Positions 37,604 to 46,744 are shown, numbered from the stretch's first letter. The stretch: 64,000 nucleotides of DNA from Massilia terrae (GCF_024753145.1 NZ_JANUGU010000002.1:372001-436000), one strand, 5' to 3'. Made by a program: numbers and translations. Notes: generated from the letters alone by a model not told the origin.

Positions 37604-38502
37604 GTCTTCTCCTTCTTTACAACAAATGCCACGCCCACGACGGCCACGGCCATGCCCAGCAGTCCGGCCGGGCTCAGCGCCTCGCCGAACATCAGCCAGG
37701 CCATGACCGCCGTGGTGGGCGGCGTCAGGTACAGCAAGCTCGTCACCTGGGTCGCTTCGTTCCGGCTGATCAATTTGAAGAGCAGGAAAATCGCGCCGAT
37801 CGACAAGCCGAAAACCGACCACAACAGCGCGCCGATGAAGCGCGCATTCCATTGAACTTGGGACAGCGACAGGTCGAAACCTTCCAGCCAGACGGCCAGC
37901 GGCACGATCGCCACCACGGTCGCGGCAAACTGGATCAGGGTGCCGGTGCGCAAATCGAAACTGGGGCAAAAGCGCCGCTGGTACATGGTACCGGCCGTGA
38001 TCGACACCAGGGCGAGCACGCACAAGGCAATCGCGGCGGGCGCCAGGCCGGCCAGGCTGATCTTCGCGTACACCACCAGCGCGACGCCGGACAAGCCCAG
38101 CGCCAGACCGAGCCACTGGCGCGGACGCACGCGCTCGCCGATCAGCGGCGCCGCGAACGCGGTCAGGATCGGCTGCAGGCCGACGATCAGTGCCGACAAG
38201 CCGGCCGGCATGCCATGCTTGATCGAGGTCCAGACGCCGCCGAGATAGCCCGCCTGCATCAGCAAGCCGGCCACGGCCATGTGCCCGATGCGGCCGCGCG
38301 GCCATGGTGCGCCGGACCATAGCACCACCGGCAACAACACCAGCACGGCCATGCCGCAGCGCAAAATCAGGAAGGTCAGCGGCGGCGCGTACGGCAGGCC
38401 GAACTTGGCCGTGACAAATCCGGTGCTCCACAAAAACACGAAGAAAATCGGGATGGGCGACAGCCAGGCGGTGCCGGCGCGGGTCGCGGCGGGAGTGTTC
38501 AC
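37600..38502 (-). CDS. EamA/DMT family permease (second of two)
   Basis: The protein has 300 residues, ten hydrophobic segments and two EamA repeats (PIFFVFLWSTGFVTAKFGLPYA at the start). The start is GTG 38502 and lacks a clear ribosome-binding site. It is coupled to the nitroreductase by a 4-nt overlap. This copy is not closely similar to the one at 18867. The exported compound is unknown. Confidence 0.88.
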   Translation of the reverse strand: MNTPAATRAGTAWLSPIPIFFVFLWSTGFVTAKFGLPYAPPLTFLILRCGMAVLVLLPVVLWSGAPWPRGRIGHMAVAGLLMQAGYLGGVWTSIKHGMPAGLSALIVGLQPILTAFAAPLIGERVRPRQWLGLALGLSGVALVVYAKISLAGLAPAAIALCVLALVSITAGTMYQRRFCPSFDLRTGTLIQFAATVVAIVPLAVWLEGFDLSLSQVQWNARFIGALLWSVFGLSIGAIFLLFKLISRNEATQVTSLLYLTPPTTAVMAWLMFGEALSPAGLLGMAVAVVGVAFVVKKEKT

Positions 38503-38648
38503 GGACGAGCTTGCAGAAGCAAAAGATGCGAGTCTAGCACGCCGCTCCCCTCGCCTTAAGGCATGGCATGCATACCGACTGGCTTGCGATAAGGAAACTT
38601 CAACACTATTATTTCAGATACAACAAAACAACAATTCAGCCTGTCCAT

Positions 38649-38698
38649 TGTGCGGCGCACCAAAAAGTGCTTGACGTGTCCGGTAAAGTCAGTAAAAA
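38649..38698 (+). promoter_or_regulatory. Candidate phasin promoter with GTGC palindrome
   Basis: TTGACG (38671-38676) and TAAAAA (38693-38698) with 16-bp spacing form a candidate promoter about 80 nt before the phasin start. Just upstream is the palindrome GTGCGGCGCAC (38650-38660), a possible site for the PHA regulator PhaR, which binds GC-palindromes in related bacteria. The binding is inferred. Confidence 0.45.
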
Positions 38699-38778
38699 TC
38701 GATTCTGTTGCGGTGCACAACGACATCGCAGGGTAACCAGCCGTCCCTTTCACCAACTGTTTCAGACCGGAGAACATT

Positions 38779-39342
38779 ATGTTTGCAATTCCCGAGCAGT
38801 TCTCGAATGCTACCAAAGCCAATTTCGAATCGCATTTCGCCCTGATGTCCTCGCTGACCTCCAAGACCTTCGAAGGCATGGAGAAGCTGGTCGACCTGAA
38901 CATCAGCGCTGCCAAGGCCACGCTGGAAGAATCGTCGGCCACGGCGCGCCAGCTGCTGCAAGCCAAGGACCCGCAAGAATTCTTCTCGCTGAGCGCCGCC
39001 CAGGCCCAGCCGACCGCCGAGAAAGCGCTGTCGTACGGCCGCCAGCTGGCCTCGATCGCCGCCGGCACCGGCGCCGAGTTCAGCAAGGCTGCGGAAGACC
39101 AGATCGTCGAAGCCAACCGCAAGGTGATCTCGCTGGTCGACGAAGTGAGCAAGAACGCGCCGGCCGGCTCGGAGAGCTTTGTCGCCGCCGTCAAGACCGC
39201 GATCAGCAACGCCAACGCAGGCTACGAGCAGTTCAGCAAGACCGCCAAGCAGGCTGTCGAGGCGATGGAGACCAACTTCAACGCCGCCGTGAACCAGTTC
39301 GGCCAGGCCAGCCGCAAGGCGACCGCCGCAGCCGCTGCTTAA
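38779..39342 (+). CDS. phaP: Phasin (polyhydroxyalkanoate granule-associated protein)
   Basis: Phasins coat PHA storage granules. The protein has 187 residues. It is helical, Ala-rich, without Cys, and begins MFAIPEQFSNATKANFESH, the usual betaproteobacterial phasin start; the Phasin_2-type core runs to about residue 110. The C-terminus is Ala/Lys-rich (QASRKATAAAAA). The gene stands alone with its own promoter and strong terminator. PHA synthase genes are not in the window. Confidence 0.93.
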   Translation: MFAIPEQFSNATKANFESHFALMSSLTSKTFEGMEKLVDLNISAAKATLEESSATARQLLQAKDPQEFFSLSAAQAQPTAEKALSYGRQLASIAAGTGAEFSKAAEDQIVEANRKVISLVDEVSKNAPAGSESFVAAVKTAISNANAGYEQFSKTAKQAVEAMETNFNAAVNQFGQASRKATAAAAA

Positions 39343-39362
39343 TCGGCTAAACGGTTTATACC

Positions 39363-39401
39363 AAAACGGGGCGGAACCTTCGCGGGTTCCGCCCCGTTTT
39401 T
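39363..39401 (+). terminator. Phasin terminator
   Basis: A 16-bp perfect stem, AAAACGGGGCGGAACC (39363-39378) with GGTTCCGCCCCGTTTT (39385-39400), has a 6-nt loop and ends in T residues. It is a strong intrinsic terminator 20 nt after the phasin stop. Confidence 0.92.
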
Positions 39402-39411
39402 CATTTAACGA

Positions 39412-39528
39412 GCGTCGTCCCCGCGGAGGCGGGGACCCATGCTGAGCGTGCGGGCACGCGGCAAGTGCACACAGCTCACACGTTCTATGGGTCCCCGCCA
39501 AGGCGGCCGGCGAGGTCGGAGACGACGG
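39412..39528. repeat. REPIN-like element, right arm disrupted
   Basis: A well-formed REP copy at 39412-39441 (CCCCGC/GCGGGG stem, then ACCCATGCTGAGC) and an inverted copy at about 39485-39528 flank a spacer of about 45 bp. The right copy contains an insertion of about 14 bp relative to the others. It lies between the convergent phasin and livF genes, right after the phasin terminator. Confidence 0.8.
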
Positions 39529-39529
39529 C

Positions 39530-40252
39530 TTATTCGCCCAGGTAGGCCGCCTGCACGCGCGGATCATGCAGCATATCGTCCGCGTTGCCCGTCATGGTGA
39601 TCGTCCCCGAGTCCATCACATAGCCCCGGTCCGCCGCCTGCAGCGCCAGCTTCGCGTTCTGCTCCACCAGCAAAATCGTAATCCCCTGCTTCGACACCTC
39701 GCGGATCACCTCGAAGATCTTCTCCACCATGATCGGCGACAGCCCCATCGACGGCTCGTCCAGCAGCAGCAAGGTCGGATGGCACATCAGCGCGCGCGCC
39801 ATCGCGAGCATCTGCTGCTCGCCGCCCGACAAGGTGCCCGCCATCTGCGCCGACCGCTCCTTCAGCCGCGGGAACACCGTGTACCACTTCTCGATATCGG
39901 CCTCGATGCCGGCCTGGTCGCGCCGCGTGTAGGCGCCCATCAGCAGGTTCTCGCGGATCGACATGCGCGTGAACACGCCGCGCCCTTCCGGCACCATCGC
40001 CAGTTTCTGCTCCACCAGCTTGAACGACTGCTTGCTGTTCAAGGGCTGGCCCAGGTAGGAAATCGAACCCTCGACGCGGCACGCCGGCAGCGTGCCCGTG
40101 ATCGCCTTCAGCGTGGTGGTCTTGCCCGCGCCGTTGGCGCCGATCAGCGTCACCAGCTCGCCCTTGCGCACTTCGAGGTCGACGCCCTTGACCGCCTTGA
40201 TGCCGCCGTAGGCCACCTTCAGCCCCGACACCTTGAGAATCGATTCGCTCAT
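39530..40252 (-). CDS. livF: Branched-chain amino-acid ABC transporter ATPase LivF
   Basis: The protein has 240 residues with Walker A GANGAGKTT (about 38-46), signature LSGGEQQMLAMARALM and Walker B LLLLDEPSMGLSP. The start MSESILKVSGLKVAYGGI is the family start. ATG 40252 overlaps the livG stop by 4 nt. It is the last gene of livH-livM-livG-livF and ends at the REPIN boundary. Confidence 0.95.
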   Translation of the reverse strand: MSESILKVSGLKVAYGGIKAVKGVDLEVRKGELVTLIGANGAGKTTTLKAITGTLPACRVEGSISYLGQPLNSKQSFKLVEQKLAMVPEGRGVFTRMSIRENLLMGAYTRRDQAGIEADIEKWYTVFPRLKERSAQMAGTLSGGEQQMLAMARALMCHPTLLLLDEPSMGLSPIMVEKIFEVIREVSKQGITILLVEQNAKLALQAADRGYVMDSGTITMTGNADDMLHDPRVQAAYLGE

Positions 40253-41022
40253 TGGTGGGCACCTCCAAGATAAGCCTCGATCACGGCCTGGTTCTTCTGG
40301 ATCTCGGCCGGCAGCCCTTCCGCAATGCGCTTGCCGTACTCCAGCACCGTGATGCGGTCGCACAGGCCCATCATCAGCTTCACGTCGTGCTCGATCAGCA
40401 GGATGGTCCTGCCGTCGGCCTTGATCTTCACCAGCAGCTCGCGCAGCGCCAGCTTCTCGGTCGCATTCATGCCCGCCGCCGGTTCGTCCAGCGCCAGCAG
40501 CTTGGGATCGGTCGCGAGCGCGCGCGCGATCTCCAGCCGGCGCTGGTCGCCGTAGGACAGGAAGCGCGCCGTGCGGCTGGCGAACTCGCCGATGCCGACG
40601 AAGTCCAGCAGTTCCTGCGCGCGCTTGCGGATCGCCGCCTCTTCCTCGCGCGCGGCCTTGTGGCGGAAGATCGCGCCGAACACGCCCTGGCGCGTGCGCA
40701 CGTGGCGTCCCACCATCACGTTCTCTAGCGCGGTCATCTCGCCGAACAGGCGGATGTTCTGGAAGGTGCGCGCGATGCCGGCCTTGGCCACTTCATGCGG
40801 CGCCGACGGCGAATACGGCTTGCCATCGAGCTCGAAGCTGCCGCTGTCCGGCTGGTACAGGCCGGTGATCACGTTGAAGAAGGTGGTCTTGCCGGCGCCG
40901 TTCGGGCCGATCAGGCCGTAGATCTGGCCCTGCTTGATCGTGATGCCGACATCGGTCAGCGCCTGCAGGCCGCCGAAGCGCTTGTTGACGCCGGCGATAT
41001 TCAAAAGAGTCTGCTCGCTCAT
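40249..41022 (-). CDS. livG: Branched-chain amino-acid ABC transporter ATPase LivG
   Basis: The protein has 257 residues with Walker A GPNGAGKTT, signature LSYGDQRRLEIARALA and Walker B LLALDEPAAGMN, the LivG-type ending. I chose ATG 41022, where the family start MSEQTLLNIAGVNKRFGG begins. It works with LivF as the ATPase heterodimer. It is 7 nt downstream of livM. Confidence 0.95.
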   Translation of the reverse strand: MSEQTLLNIAGVNKRFGGLQALTDVGITIKQGQIYGLIGPNGAGKTTFFNVITGLYQPDSGSFELDGKPYSPSAPHEVAKAGIARTFQNIRLFGEMTALENVMVGRHVRTRQGVFGAIFRHKAAREEEAAIRKRAQELLDFVGIGEFASRTARFLSYGDQRRLEIARALATDPKLLALDEPAAGMNATEKLALRELLVKIKADGRTILLIEHDVKLMMGLCDRITVLEYGKRIAEGLPAEIQKNQAVIEAYLGGAHQ

Positions 41023-41029
41023 CGTTCCC

Positions 41030-42238
41030 TCACGCCGCCGCTTCGGCTTCATCGGTGTCGGAAGCGGCCATCGGGCGCTCTTCCTTGTTCGGCGATGGCC
41101 ACAGGCCGGCCGGACGGTTCAGCATGATCAGCACCATCGCCAGGCCGTACAGCAGCTGGCGCAGCACCTCCGCCTCGATGATCACGTGGCCGAACAGCGC
41201 CATCTGCGCCGGTTCGACCACGTGGCGCAGCACTTCCGGCAGCGCCGCGAGCAGCACGCCGCCCATCACCACCCCAGGGATGTGGCCGATGCCGCCCAGG
41301 ACCACCATCGCCAGCACCGCGATCGACTCGGTAAAGGAAAACGACTCCGGCGACACGAAGCCTTGGAAGGCGCCGAACATCGCGCCGGCCACGCCGCCGA
41401 ACGAGGCGCCCATCGAGAACGCCAGCAGCTTCACGTTGCGGGTGTTGATGCCCATGGCTTTCGCTGCCACCTCGTCCTCCCGGATCGCGACCCAGGCGCG
41501 GCCCAGGCGCGAATGCTGCAGGCGGCTGGTGATGAAGATCGTCACCCCGCACAGCAAGAGGAACAGGAAGTAGTACGCGTTCACGGACGGCATCGACAGT
41601 CCGAACACGTGCACGGTGGCGCCCGATCCCGGCTCGCCGGCCAGCGACACGCCGCCGATGCGCACCGGGTCGATCATATTGATGCCCTGCGGCCCGTTGG
41701 TGAAGTTGATCGGATCGTTCAGGTTGTTCATGAAGATGCGGATGATCTCGCCGAAGCCGAGCGTCACGATCGCGAGGTAGTCGCCGCGCAGCTTCAGCGT
41801 CGGCGCGCCGAGCAGCGCGCCGAACATGCCCGCCACCAGCGCCGCCAGCGGCACGATGATCCACACCGACAGGTGGATGCCGTTCTGGGCCACCTCTGGT
41901 CCGCACAGCTTGACCAGCCACTCGCCCAGCGCCGGGTAGTTGTCGACCACCGACTGCAGCAGCGCCGCGAACTGCGGCGACGACAGCACGCCGGTGAGAT
42001 ACGCGCCCACCGCGAAGAAGGCGATATAGCCCAGGTCCAGCAGGCCCGCGAAGCCGACCACGATGTTCAGGCCCAGCGCGAGCATGATGTACAGGAGCGC
42101 CATGTCGAGGATGCGCACCCAGGAATTGCCGTAGTGGCTGGCGAAGAACGGGAAAGCGATCATCACCGCCAGCAGCAGCGCGATGCTGGCGAAGGACTGG
42201 CGCGGCTTGTGCCGGACGTCGAAAGAAAGGAATGCCAT
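41030..42238 (-). CDS. livM: Branched-chain amino-acid ABC transporter permease LivM
   Basis: The protein has 402 residues and about nine hydrophobic segments. The conserved loop LKLRGDYLAIVTLGFGEIIRI lies near the middle. The C-terminus carries an acidic/Ala tail (DTDEAEAAA) beyond the usual end. GGAG precedes ATG 42238. It is 16 nt downstream of livH. Confidence 0.94.
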   Translation of the reverse strand: MAFLSFDVRHKPRQSFASIALLLAVMIAFPFFASHYGNSWVRILDMALLYIMLALGLNIVVGFAGLLDLGYIAFFAVGAYLTGVLSSPQFAALLQSVVDNYPALGEWLVKLCGPEVAQNGIHLSVWIIVPLAALVAGMFGALLGAPTLKLRGDYLAIVTLGFGEIIRIFMNNLNDPINFTNGPQGINMIDPVRIGGVSLAGEPGSGATVHVFGLSMPSVNAYYFLFLLLCGVTIFITSRLQHSRLGRAWVAIREDEVAAKAMGINTRNVKLLAFSMGASFGGVAGAMFGAFQGFVSPESFSFTESIAVLAMVVLGGIGHIPGVVMGGVLLAALPEVLRHVVEPAQMALFGHVIIEAEVLRQLLYGLAMVLIMLNRPAGLWPSPNKEERPMAASDTDEAEAAA

Positions 42239-42254
42239 TGCTGTCTCCTGTCGC

Positions 42255-43184
42255 TCAGGCGCGGTCGGCCACGCGCTCGCCCATGATGCCGGACGGGCGG
42301 ATGGTCAGCACCAGGATCAGCACCACGAAGGCGAAGATGTCCTGGTAGTTCGAGCCGAGGAAGCCGCCGGTGAAGTCGCCGATGTAGCCGGCGCCGAGGC
42401 TTTCGATGATGCCGAGGACGATCCCGCCGATCATCGCGCCGTAGATGTTGCCGATGCCGCCGAGGACCGCGGCCGAGAAGGCCTTCATGCCGGGCACGGT
42501 GCCCATCGCGAACTGGATCGACGCATAGTTCGCGCCCCACATCACGCCGGCGACGGCGGCCAGCGCGGCGCCGATGGCGAAGGTGGCGACGATCACGCGG
42601 TTCGAATCGACGCCCATCAGGCCGGCCACGCGCGGGTTCTCGGCCACGGCGCGCATCGCGCGGCCCAGGCGGGTGCGCTCGACCAGCAGCACCAAGCCGA
42701 CCATCGCGCACGCGGCCAGCACCAGCAGCAGCACCTGGGTCGGCGAGATCATCGCGCCGGCGATCACGATCGGCTCGGACGACAGCAGCTGCGGGAACGG
42801 CAGCGGGCTGCGGCCCCAGATCATCATCGCGATCGTCTGCAGCAGGATCGACACGCCGATCGCGGTGATCAGCGGCGCCAGGCGCGGCGCGTTGCGCAGG
42901 CGGCGATAGGCAACGCGCTCGATGATCACGTTGACCAGCGCGCACACGGGGATCGCGCCAATGATGGCGATCGCGAGCTGGGCGTAGCCGGGCAAGCCGG
43001 GCGCGTAGACGCCGAGCAGTTTCAGGATCGACAGGCCGACCATGGCGCCGATCATCAGCACGTCGCCGTGAGCGAAGTTAATCAGGTTGAGCACGCCGTA
43101 CACCATCGTGTACCCGAGCGCGATCAGCGCGTACATGCTGCCTAGCACCAGACCGTTGAGGATCTGCTGGACGAAAGTCTCCAT
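42255..43184 (-). CDS. livH: Branched-chain amino-acid ABC transporter permease LivH
   Basis: The protein has 309 residues, with about eight membrane segments. The LivH start METFVQQILNGLVLGSMYALIALGYTMVYG is split across the first two helices. It is the first gene of the importer unit. The periplasmic binding protein (LivK/LivJ type), usually encoded next to it, is not in the window. A terminator-like hairpin sits 27-60 nt upstream of the ATG. Confidence 0.95.
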   Translation of the reverse strand: METFVQQILNGLVLGSMYALIALGYTMVYGVLNLINFAHGDVLMIGAMVGLSILKLLGVYAPGLPGYAQLAIAIIGAIPVCALVNVIIERVAYRRLRNAPRLAPLITAIGVSILLQTIAMMIWGRSPLPFPQLLSSEPIVIAGAMISPTQVLLLVLAACAMVGLVLLVERTRLGRAMRAVAENPRVAGLMGVDSNRVIVATFAIGAALAAVAGVMWGANYASIQFAMGTVPGMKAFSAAVLGGIGNIYGAMIGGIVLGIIESLGAGYIGDFTGGFLGSNYQDIFAFVVLILVLTIRPSGIMGERVADRA

Positions 43185-43210
43185 GACTTGCTTGCCTCAT
43201 TCAAACTAAC

Positions 43211-43243
43211 AAAAACGGCACCCCGGAAAATCCGGTGGTGCCG
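43211..43243 (-). terminator. Terminator-like hairpin immediately upstream of livH
   Basis: On the minus strand a 7-bp outer stem (CGGCACC at 43216-43222 with GGTGCCG at 43237-43243) and an inner CCGG/CCGG stem are followed by five T residues (complement of 43211-43215). It ends only 26 nt before livH ATG 43184. It could stop read-through from ispH, or act as an attenuator if the livH transcript begins upstream of it. Confidence 0.75.
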
Positions 43244-43374
43244 CTCTGGCATGACTATTGGTTCCGGTCCGCTGCCGGGATGGCAACAGTTTCTTAAGAC
43301 AAACTACCGAGCGTTGCAATCATAACGAGGTTTTGTGAAAAGTAACATCGGAAGATTGATCGCTACCCTAAAAG

Positions 43375-43484
43375 CCGTCGTTCCCGGCACTGCCGGAAAC
43401 GACTCCCGGCGGAGGCCGGGACCCATAGACCGTTCGCTACTTCGGACAGTCAGCATGGGTCCCGGCCTGCGCCGGGACGACGGT
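43375..43484. repeat. Composite REPIN element with second palindrome type
   Basis: A second-type palindrome at 43376-43402 (GTCGTTCCCGGCA then CTGCCGGAAACGAC) runs directly into a REP arm (about 43403-43426, CCCGGC/GCCGGG), and an inverted REP copy lies at about 43453-43482. The spacer is about 28 bp. It lies between ispH and livH, which are transcribed in the same direction. Confidence 0.82.
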
Positions 43485-43502
43485 TTGAAGCTGGTAATGA
43501 AT

Positions 43503-44450
43503 TCAGGCCGCGCTGGCTTTGTCGCCATCCAGCCCCTTCGGCAGCGGGAAGGTGACATTCTCGATTGCCCCATCCAGCACGCGCACGCTGGCCGCGCCCA
43601 GCTCCTTGAGCCGCTCGATGACCGCCGCGACCAGCACTTCCGGCGCCGACGCGCCCGCCGTCACGCCGATGCGGCGCTTGCCACTGACCCAGGCCGGATC
43701 GATGCCTTCGGCGTTGTCGACCATATACGCCGGCGTGCCCTTCTTCTCGGCCACTTCGCGCAGCCGGTTCGAGTTCGAGCTGTTCGGGCTGCCCACCACG
43801 ATCACCACTTCCACCTGCGGCGCCATGAACTTGACCGCTTCCTGGCGGTTCGTGGTCGCGTAGCAGATGTCGCCTTTCTTCGGCTCGATGATGTTCGGGA
43901 AGCGCGCCTTGAGCGCGGCGATGACGTCCGCCGTGTCGTCGACCGACAGCGTGGTCTGCGACACGTAGGCCACCGCATCCGGATTGGCGACCTGCAGCGT
44001 GGCCACGTCAGCCACCGTCTCGACCAGGTGCATGCCTTCTTCGGCCTGCCCCATCGTGCCCTCGACCTCCGGGTGGCCATGGTGGCCGATCATGATGATC
44101 TCGCAGCCCTGCTTGCGCATCTTGGACACTTCGACGTGCACCTTGGTGACCAGCGGACAGGTCGCGTCATACACTTTCAGCCCGCGCGACTCGGCTTCCA
44201 GGCGCACCGCCTTCGACACGCCGTGCGCCGAGAACACCAGCGTATTGCCGGCCGGGACATCGTCCAGGTCCTCGATGAAGATCGCGCCCTTGTTGCGCAG
44301 GTCGTTGACGACGTAGGCGTTGTGCACGATTTCGTGGCGCACGTAGATCGGCGCGCCGAATTGCTGGAGCGCGCGCTCGACGATCTCGATGGCGCGGTCG
44401 ACGCCGGCGCAGAAGCCGCGCGGCTGGGCGAGCAGAATTTCGTTGTCCAT
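43503..44450 (-). CDS. ispH: 4-hydroxy-3-methylbut-2-enyl diphosphate reductase
   Basis: IspH makes IPP and DMAPP in the last step of the MEP isoprenoid pathway. The protein has 315 residues. Its three iron-sulfur-cluster Cys are visible: C14 ([11 protein letters not shown]), C98 ([12 protein letters not shown]) and C196 ([11 protein letters not shown]). The HGHPE segment and the SQTTLS motif are also conserved. It is 8 nt downstream of fkpB, the usual fkpB-ispH order. Confidence 0.97.
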   Translation of the reverse strand: MDNEILLAQPRGFCAGVDRAIEIVERALQQFGAPIYVRHEIVHNAYVVNDLRNKGAIFIEDLDDVPAGNTLVFSAHGVSKAVRLEAESRGLKVYDATCPLVTKVHVEVSKMRKQGCEIIMIGHHGHPEVEGTMGQAEEGMHLVETVADVATLQVANPDAVAYVSQTTLSVDDTADVIAALKARFPNIIEPKKGDICYATTNRQEAVKFMAPQVEVVIVVGSPNSSNSNRLREVAEKKGTPAYMVDNAEGIDPAWVSGKRRIGVTAGASAPEVLVAAVIERLKELGAASVRVLDGAIENVTFPLPKGLDGDKASAA

Positions 44451-44458
44451 GCGTGTCC

Positions 44459-44917
44459 TTACAGAACCGAAATCAGTTGTACTTCGAATTGCAGGGTTTG
44501 GCCGGCCAGCGGGTGGTTGAAGTCGAAGATGGCCGAGTCGGCGCGCATCTCGCGCAGCACGCCGGCGAACTTGCCGCCGCCCGGCGCGTTGAAGGTGACC
44601 AGGTCGCCCACCGCATATTCCTCGTCCGGCACCGAATTGTCGGCCAGCGTCGCCTTCGACACGGCCTGGATCAGGTCCGGGTTGCGCGGGCCAAAGCCGC
44701 CTTCGTCCGGGCTCAGCGTGAAGGTCTGGTGCGCGCCTTCCGGCAGGCCCAGCAGCTTTTGCTCGAGAGCCGGGGCGAGCTGGCCCTGTCCCATCATCAG
44801 GGTTGCGGGCGTGCCGCCGAAGGTGGTGACGATGTCGTTGCCATCGGCTGCGGCGACGCGGTAATGCAGGGTCAGGTAGGACGATTCCGTGACGACGGCG
44901 GGGGTTGCGTTGGACAT
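44459..44917 (-). CDS. fkpB: FKBP-type peptidyl-prolyl isomerase (SlpA/FkpB)
   Basis: The protein has 152 residues. It has the FKBP fold with the inserted-flap (SlyD-like IF) segment: LTLHYRVA near residue 15, then [19 protein letters not shown] near 44-62 and [14 protein letters not shown] near 70-83. The family assists folding in the cytoplasm. I chose ATG 44917, where [15 protein letters not shown] starts. It is co-transcribed with ispH and divergent from radC. Confidence 0.93.
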   Translation of the reverse strand: MSNATPAVVTESSYLTLHYRVAAADGNDIVTTFGGTPATLMMGQGQLAPALEQKLLGLPEGAHQTFTLSPDEGGFGPRNPDLIQAVSKATLADNSVPDEEYAVGDLVTFNAPGGGKFAGVLREMRADSAIFDFNHPLAGQTLQFEVQLISVL

Positions 44918-45061
44918 ATTCTTTCTTCTGACAGGCAAACCCTTATTGTAAGCCACGAAGCGGACTCGCCGCCGCGGCCGTGGCCGTTTTTTGAGCAGTC
45001 CGGTATCGGAGTGGACGAAGCTTCAACAAAATGCGGCAGCGACGTTCACTCGGGAGGCGCT

Positions 45062-45733
45062 GTGGCAATCAAGGAATGGCCGGAACAGGATCGTCCGCGC
45101 GAGCGGCTGGTGCGCGAGGGCGCGCCGGCGCTGTCGAGCGCGGAGCTGCTGGCGATCTTCCTGCGCGTGGGCGTGCGCGGGCAAAGCGCGGTCGAGCTGG
45201 GGCAGGCGATGCTGGAACACTTCGGCTCGCTGCACCGCCTGCTGCACGCGACGCTGGCGGAATTTTGCGAGGTCAACGGAGTTGGGCTGGCCAAGTACGC
45301 CCAGCTGCAGGCCGTGCTGGAGCTGGCGCGCCGCGCCGCCCGCGAAGAACTGCTGCGCGAGCCGATCTGTTCGCCGGACGTGGCAAAAAATTACCTGCGC
45401 ATCAAGTTCGGCTGCCAGCCGCATGAATCCTTCGTCGTGCTGTTCCTCGACGTGAAGAACCGGCTGATCGATTATCAGGAAATGTTCACGGGGACGCTCA
45501 CGCAGACCAGCGTCTACCCGCGCGAAGTGGTCAAGGCCGCGCTGCGGCGCAATGCTTCAGGGGTGGTACTGGCCCACAACCATCCGTCCGGCGTGTGCGA
45601 ACCCAGCGATGCCGATGTCCACCTGACCAATGCGCTCGTGCAAGCGCTGGCCCTGGTCGACGTGCGCGTGCTCGACCATTTCGTGGTGGCGGGACAACAC
45701 ATCCATTCGTTTGCGGAACACGGACAGCTCTAG
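45062..45733 (+). CDS. radC: RadC family JAB-domain protein
   Basis: The protein has 223 residues. The start is GTG 45062 with GGGAGG at 45052-45057, giving [20 protein letters not shown], the family start. An N-terminal helix-hairpin-helix-like region (about 10-95) precedes the JAMM/MPN metal-binding motif [14 protein letters not shown] (about 173-186). The family was once linked to DNA repair in E. coli, but the role is unproven. The frame is open far upstream through the fkpB-ispH region; that is a shadow. Confidence 0.93.
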   Translation: MAIKEWPEQDRPRERLVREGAPALSSAELLAIFLRVGVRGQSAVELGQAMLEHFGSLHRLLHATLAEFCEVNGVGLAKYAQLQAVLELARRAAREELLREPICSPDVAKNYLRIKFGCQPHESFVVLFLDVKNRLIDYQEMFTGTLTQTSVYPREVVKAALRRNASGVVLAHNHPSGVCEPSDADVHLTNALVQALALVDVRVLDHFVVAGQHIHSFAEHGQL

Positions 45734-45777
45734 TGCGGCGCTTTGAACGGCAAGCGCGTTGCCACGGCACGCTTGCC

Positions 45778-46071
45778 TGGACGCGAACCAACTACGTCAA
45801 CAATGACCCGCCCCAGTTCCTGGGCGGCGCACCGGGCTCGCTGCAGCTCAAGCCCTACGGCGCCATCACGCCGGGCAAGACCGGCAATGTGCTGGCCTAT
45901 GACCCTGCCCAGTTCCGGCCCCTGATTCCGGGCGTGGACCGCGTGCACACGGCGCTGCGCGGCAAGCTGAAGATCAACGACAACACCGCAGCCTGCGCGG
46001 ACCTGCTGTACAGCTATTCGAAGGCCGACGAAACGTTGCGTTTCCACATGGGCGATACCCCTTCGTCATAA
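45778..46071 (+). pseudogene. Remnant of a TonB-dependent receptor
   Basis: In a frame different from radC, about 97 residues read like an internal segment of a TonB-dependent receptor: RTNYVNNDPPQFL, a Pro/Gly-rich loop region, then ALRGKLKINDNTAACADLLYSYSKAD, a strand pattern typical of these barrels. It has no start, signal peptide or plug domain and ends at a stop after GDTPSS. It is best read as a decayed fragment between radC and the rpmB promoter. Which receptor it came from is not clear. Confidence 0.6.
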
Positions 46072-46120
46072 ATGTTAAATTTCCGCGATTTAATGAGAAA
46101 CAATTTTTTTCCGCAAGTGA

Positions 46121-46150
46121 TTGAATTCCCTTCGCTTTTTCAGCTATACT
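46121..46150 (+). promoter_or_regulatory. Promoter of rpmB-rpmG
   Basis: TTGAAT (46121-46126) and TATACT (46145-46150) are spaced by 18 bp, 40 nt before the rpmB start, in an AT-rich stretch (46072-46190) that contrasts with the GC-rich surroundings. Confidence 0.75.
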
Positions 46151-46190
46151 CTTGTTTTTCCGATTTTGGAACATTACTAAGGAGTGCGCT

Positions 46191-46427
46191 ATGGCACGTG
46201 TCTGCCAAGTTACTGGGAAGGGACCGATGGTTGGTAACAACGTCTCCCACGCCAACAACAAAACCAAACGCCGTTTCCTGCCCAACCTGCAGAACCGTCG
46301 CATTTTCGTCGAATCCGAGAACCGCTGGGTCTCCCTGCGCATTTCGAACGCCGGCCTGCGCGTGATCGACAAGCTGGGCATCGACGCTGTCCTCGCCGAC
46401 ATGCGTGCCCGCGGCGAGAAAATCTAA
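46191..46427 (+). CDS. rpmB: 50S ribosomal protein L28
   Basis: The protein has 78 residues and the full L28 pattern: [29 protein letters not shown] and, later, [24 protein letters not shown] lies 7 nt before ATG 46191; the longer frame upstream crosses the promoter. It pairs with rpmG (17-nt gap). Confidence 0.97.
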   Translation: MARVCQVTGKGPMVGNNVSHANNKTKRRFLPNLQNRRIFVESENRWVSLRISNAGLRVIDKLGIDAVLADMRARGEKI

Positions 46428-46444
46428 TTTAGGGAGCAGCAAAC

Positions 46445-46612
46445 ATGGCAAAAACTGGCCGCGACAAGATCAAGCTGGAATCGACCGCAGGTACCGGTCA
46501 CTTCTACACCACCACCAAGAACAAGCGCACCATGCCGGGCAAGATGGAAATCATCAAGTTCGACCCGAAGGCACGCAAGCACGTTCAGTACAAAGAAACC
46601 AAGATCAAGTAA
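46445..46612 (+). CDS. rpmG: 50S ribosomal protein L33
   Basis: The protein has 55 residues: [19 protein letters not shown], then [19 protein letters not shown] and the Lys-rich end. It lacks the zinc-binding Cys pairs, so it is the C-minus form. GGGAGCAG precedes ATG 46445. It is co-transcribed with rpmB and followed by a terminator. Confidence 0.97.
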   Translation: MAKTGRDKIKLESTAGTGHFYTTTKNKRTMPGKMEIIKFDPKARKHVQYKETKIK

Positions 46613-46631
46613 TCTGATCCCGTTTCCACCG

Positions 46632-46665
46632 AAAGAGCCGCCCACCCAAGTGCGCGGCTCTTTTG
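46632..46665 (+). terminator. rpmB-rpmG terminator
   Basis: A 10-bp stem AAAGAGCCGC (46632-46641) with GCGGCTCTTT (46654-46663) has a 12-nt loop, followed by TGTTTT. It starts 20 nt after the rpmG stop. Confidence 0.88.
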
Positions 46666-46744
46666 TTTTGTCCGCCGGACACGTCGCGCGGTCTTGCAGG
46701 CGCCGCTGCTACACTGCGGGCAAAGCAGCAATTTTGGAGTATCA

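Noticed and set aside
36908..38431. 507-codon version of the nitroreductase
   Set aside because: The first 276 codons overlap the EamA gene in another frame; the family start is at 37603 with its own ribosome-binding site.
43304..43348. 14-codon frame upstream of livH as a leader peptide
   Set aside because: It has only two Leu, no Ile or Val run, and no clear ribosome-binding site, so I did not list it as a gene. It is mentioned only with the hairpin.
44453..45061. Upstream extension of radC through the fkpB region
   Set aside because: The extension is antisense to fkpB, while GTG 45062 has a good ribosome-binding site and gives the family N-terminus.
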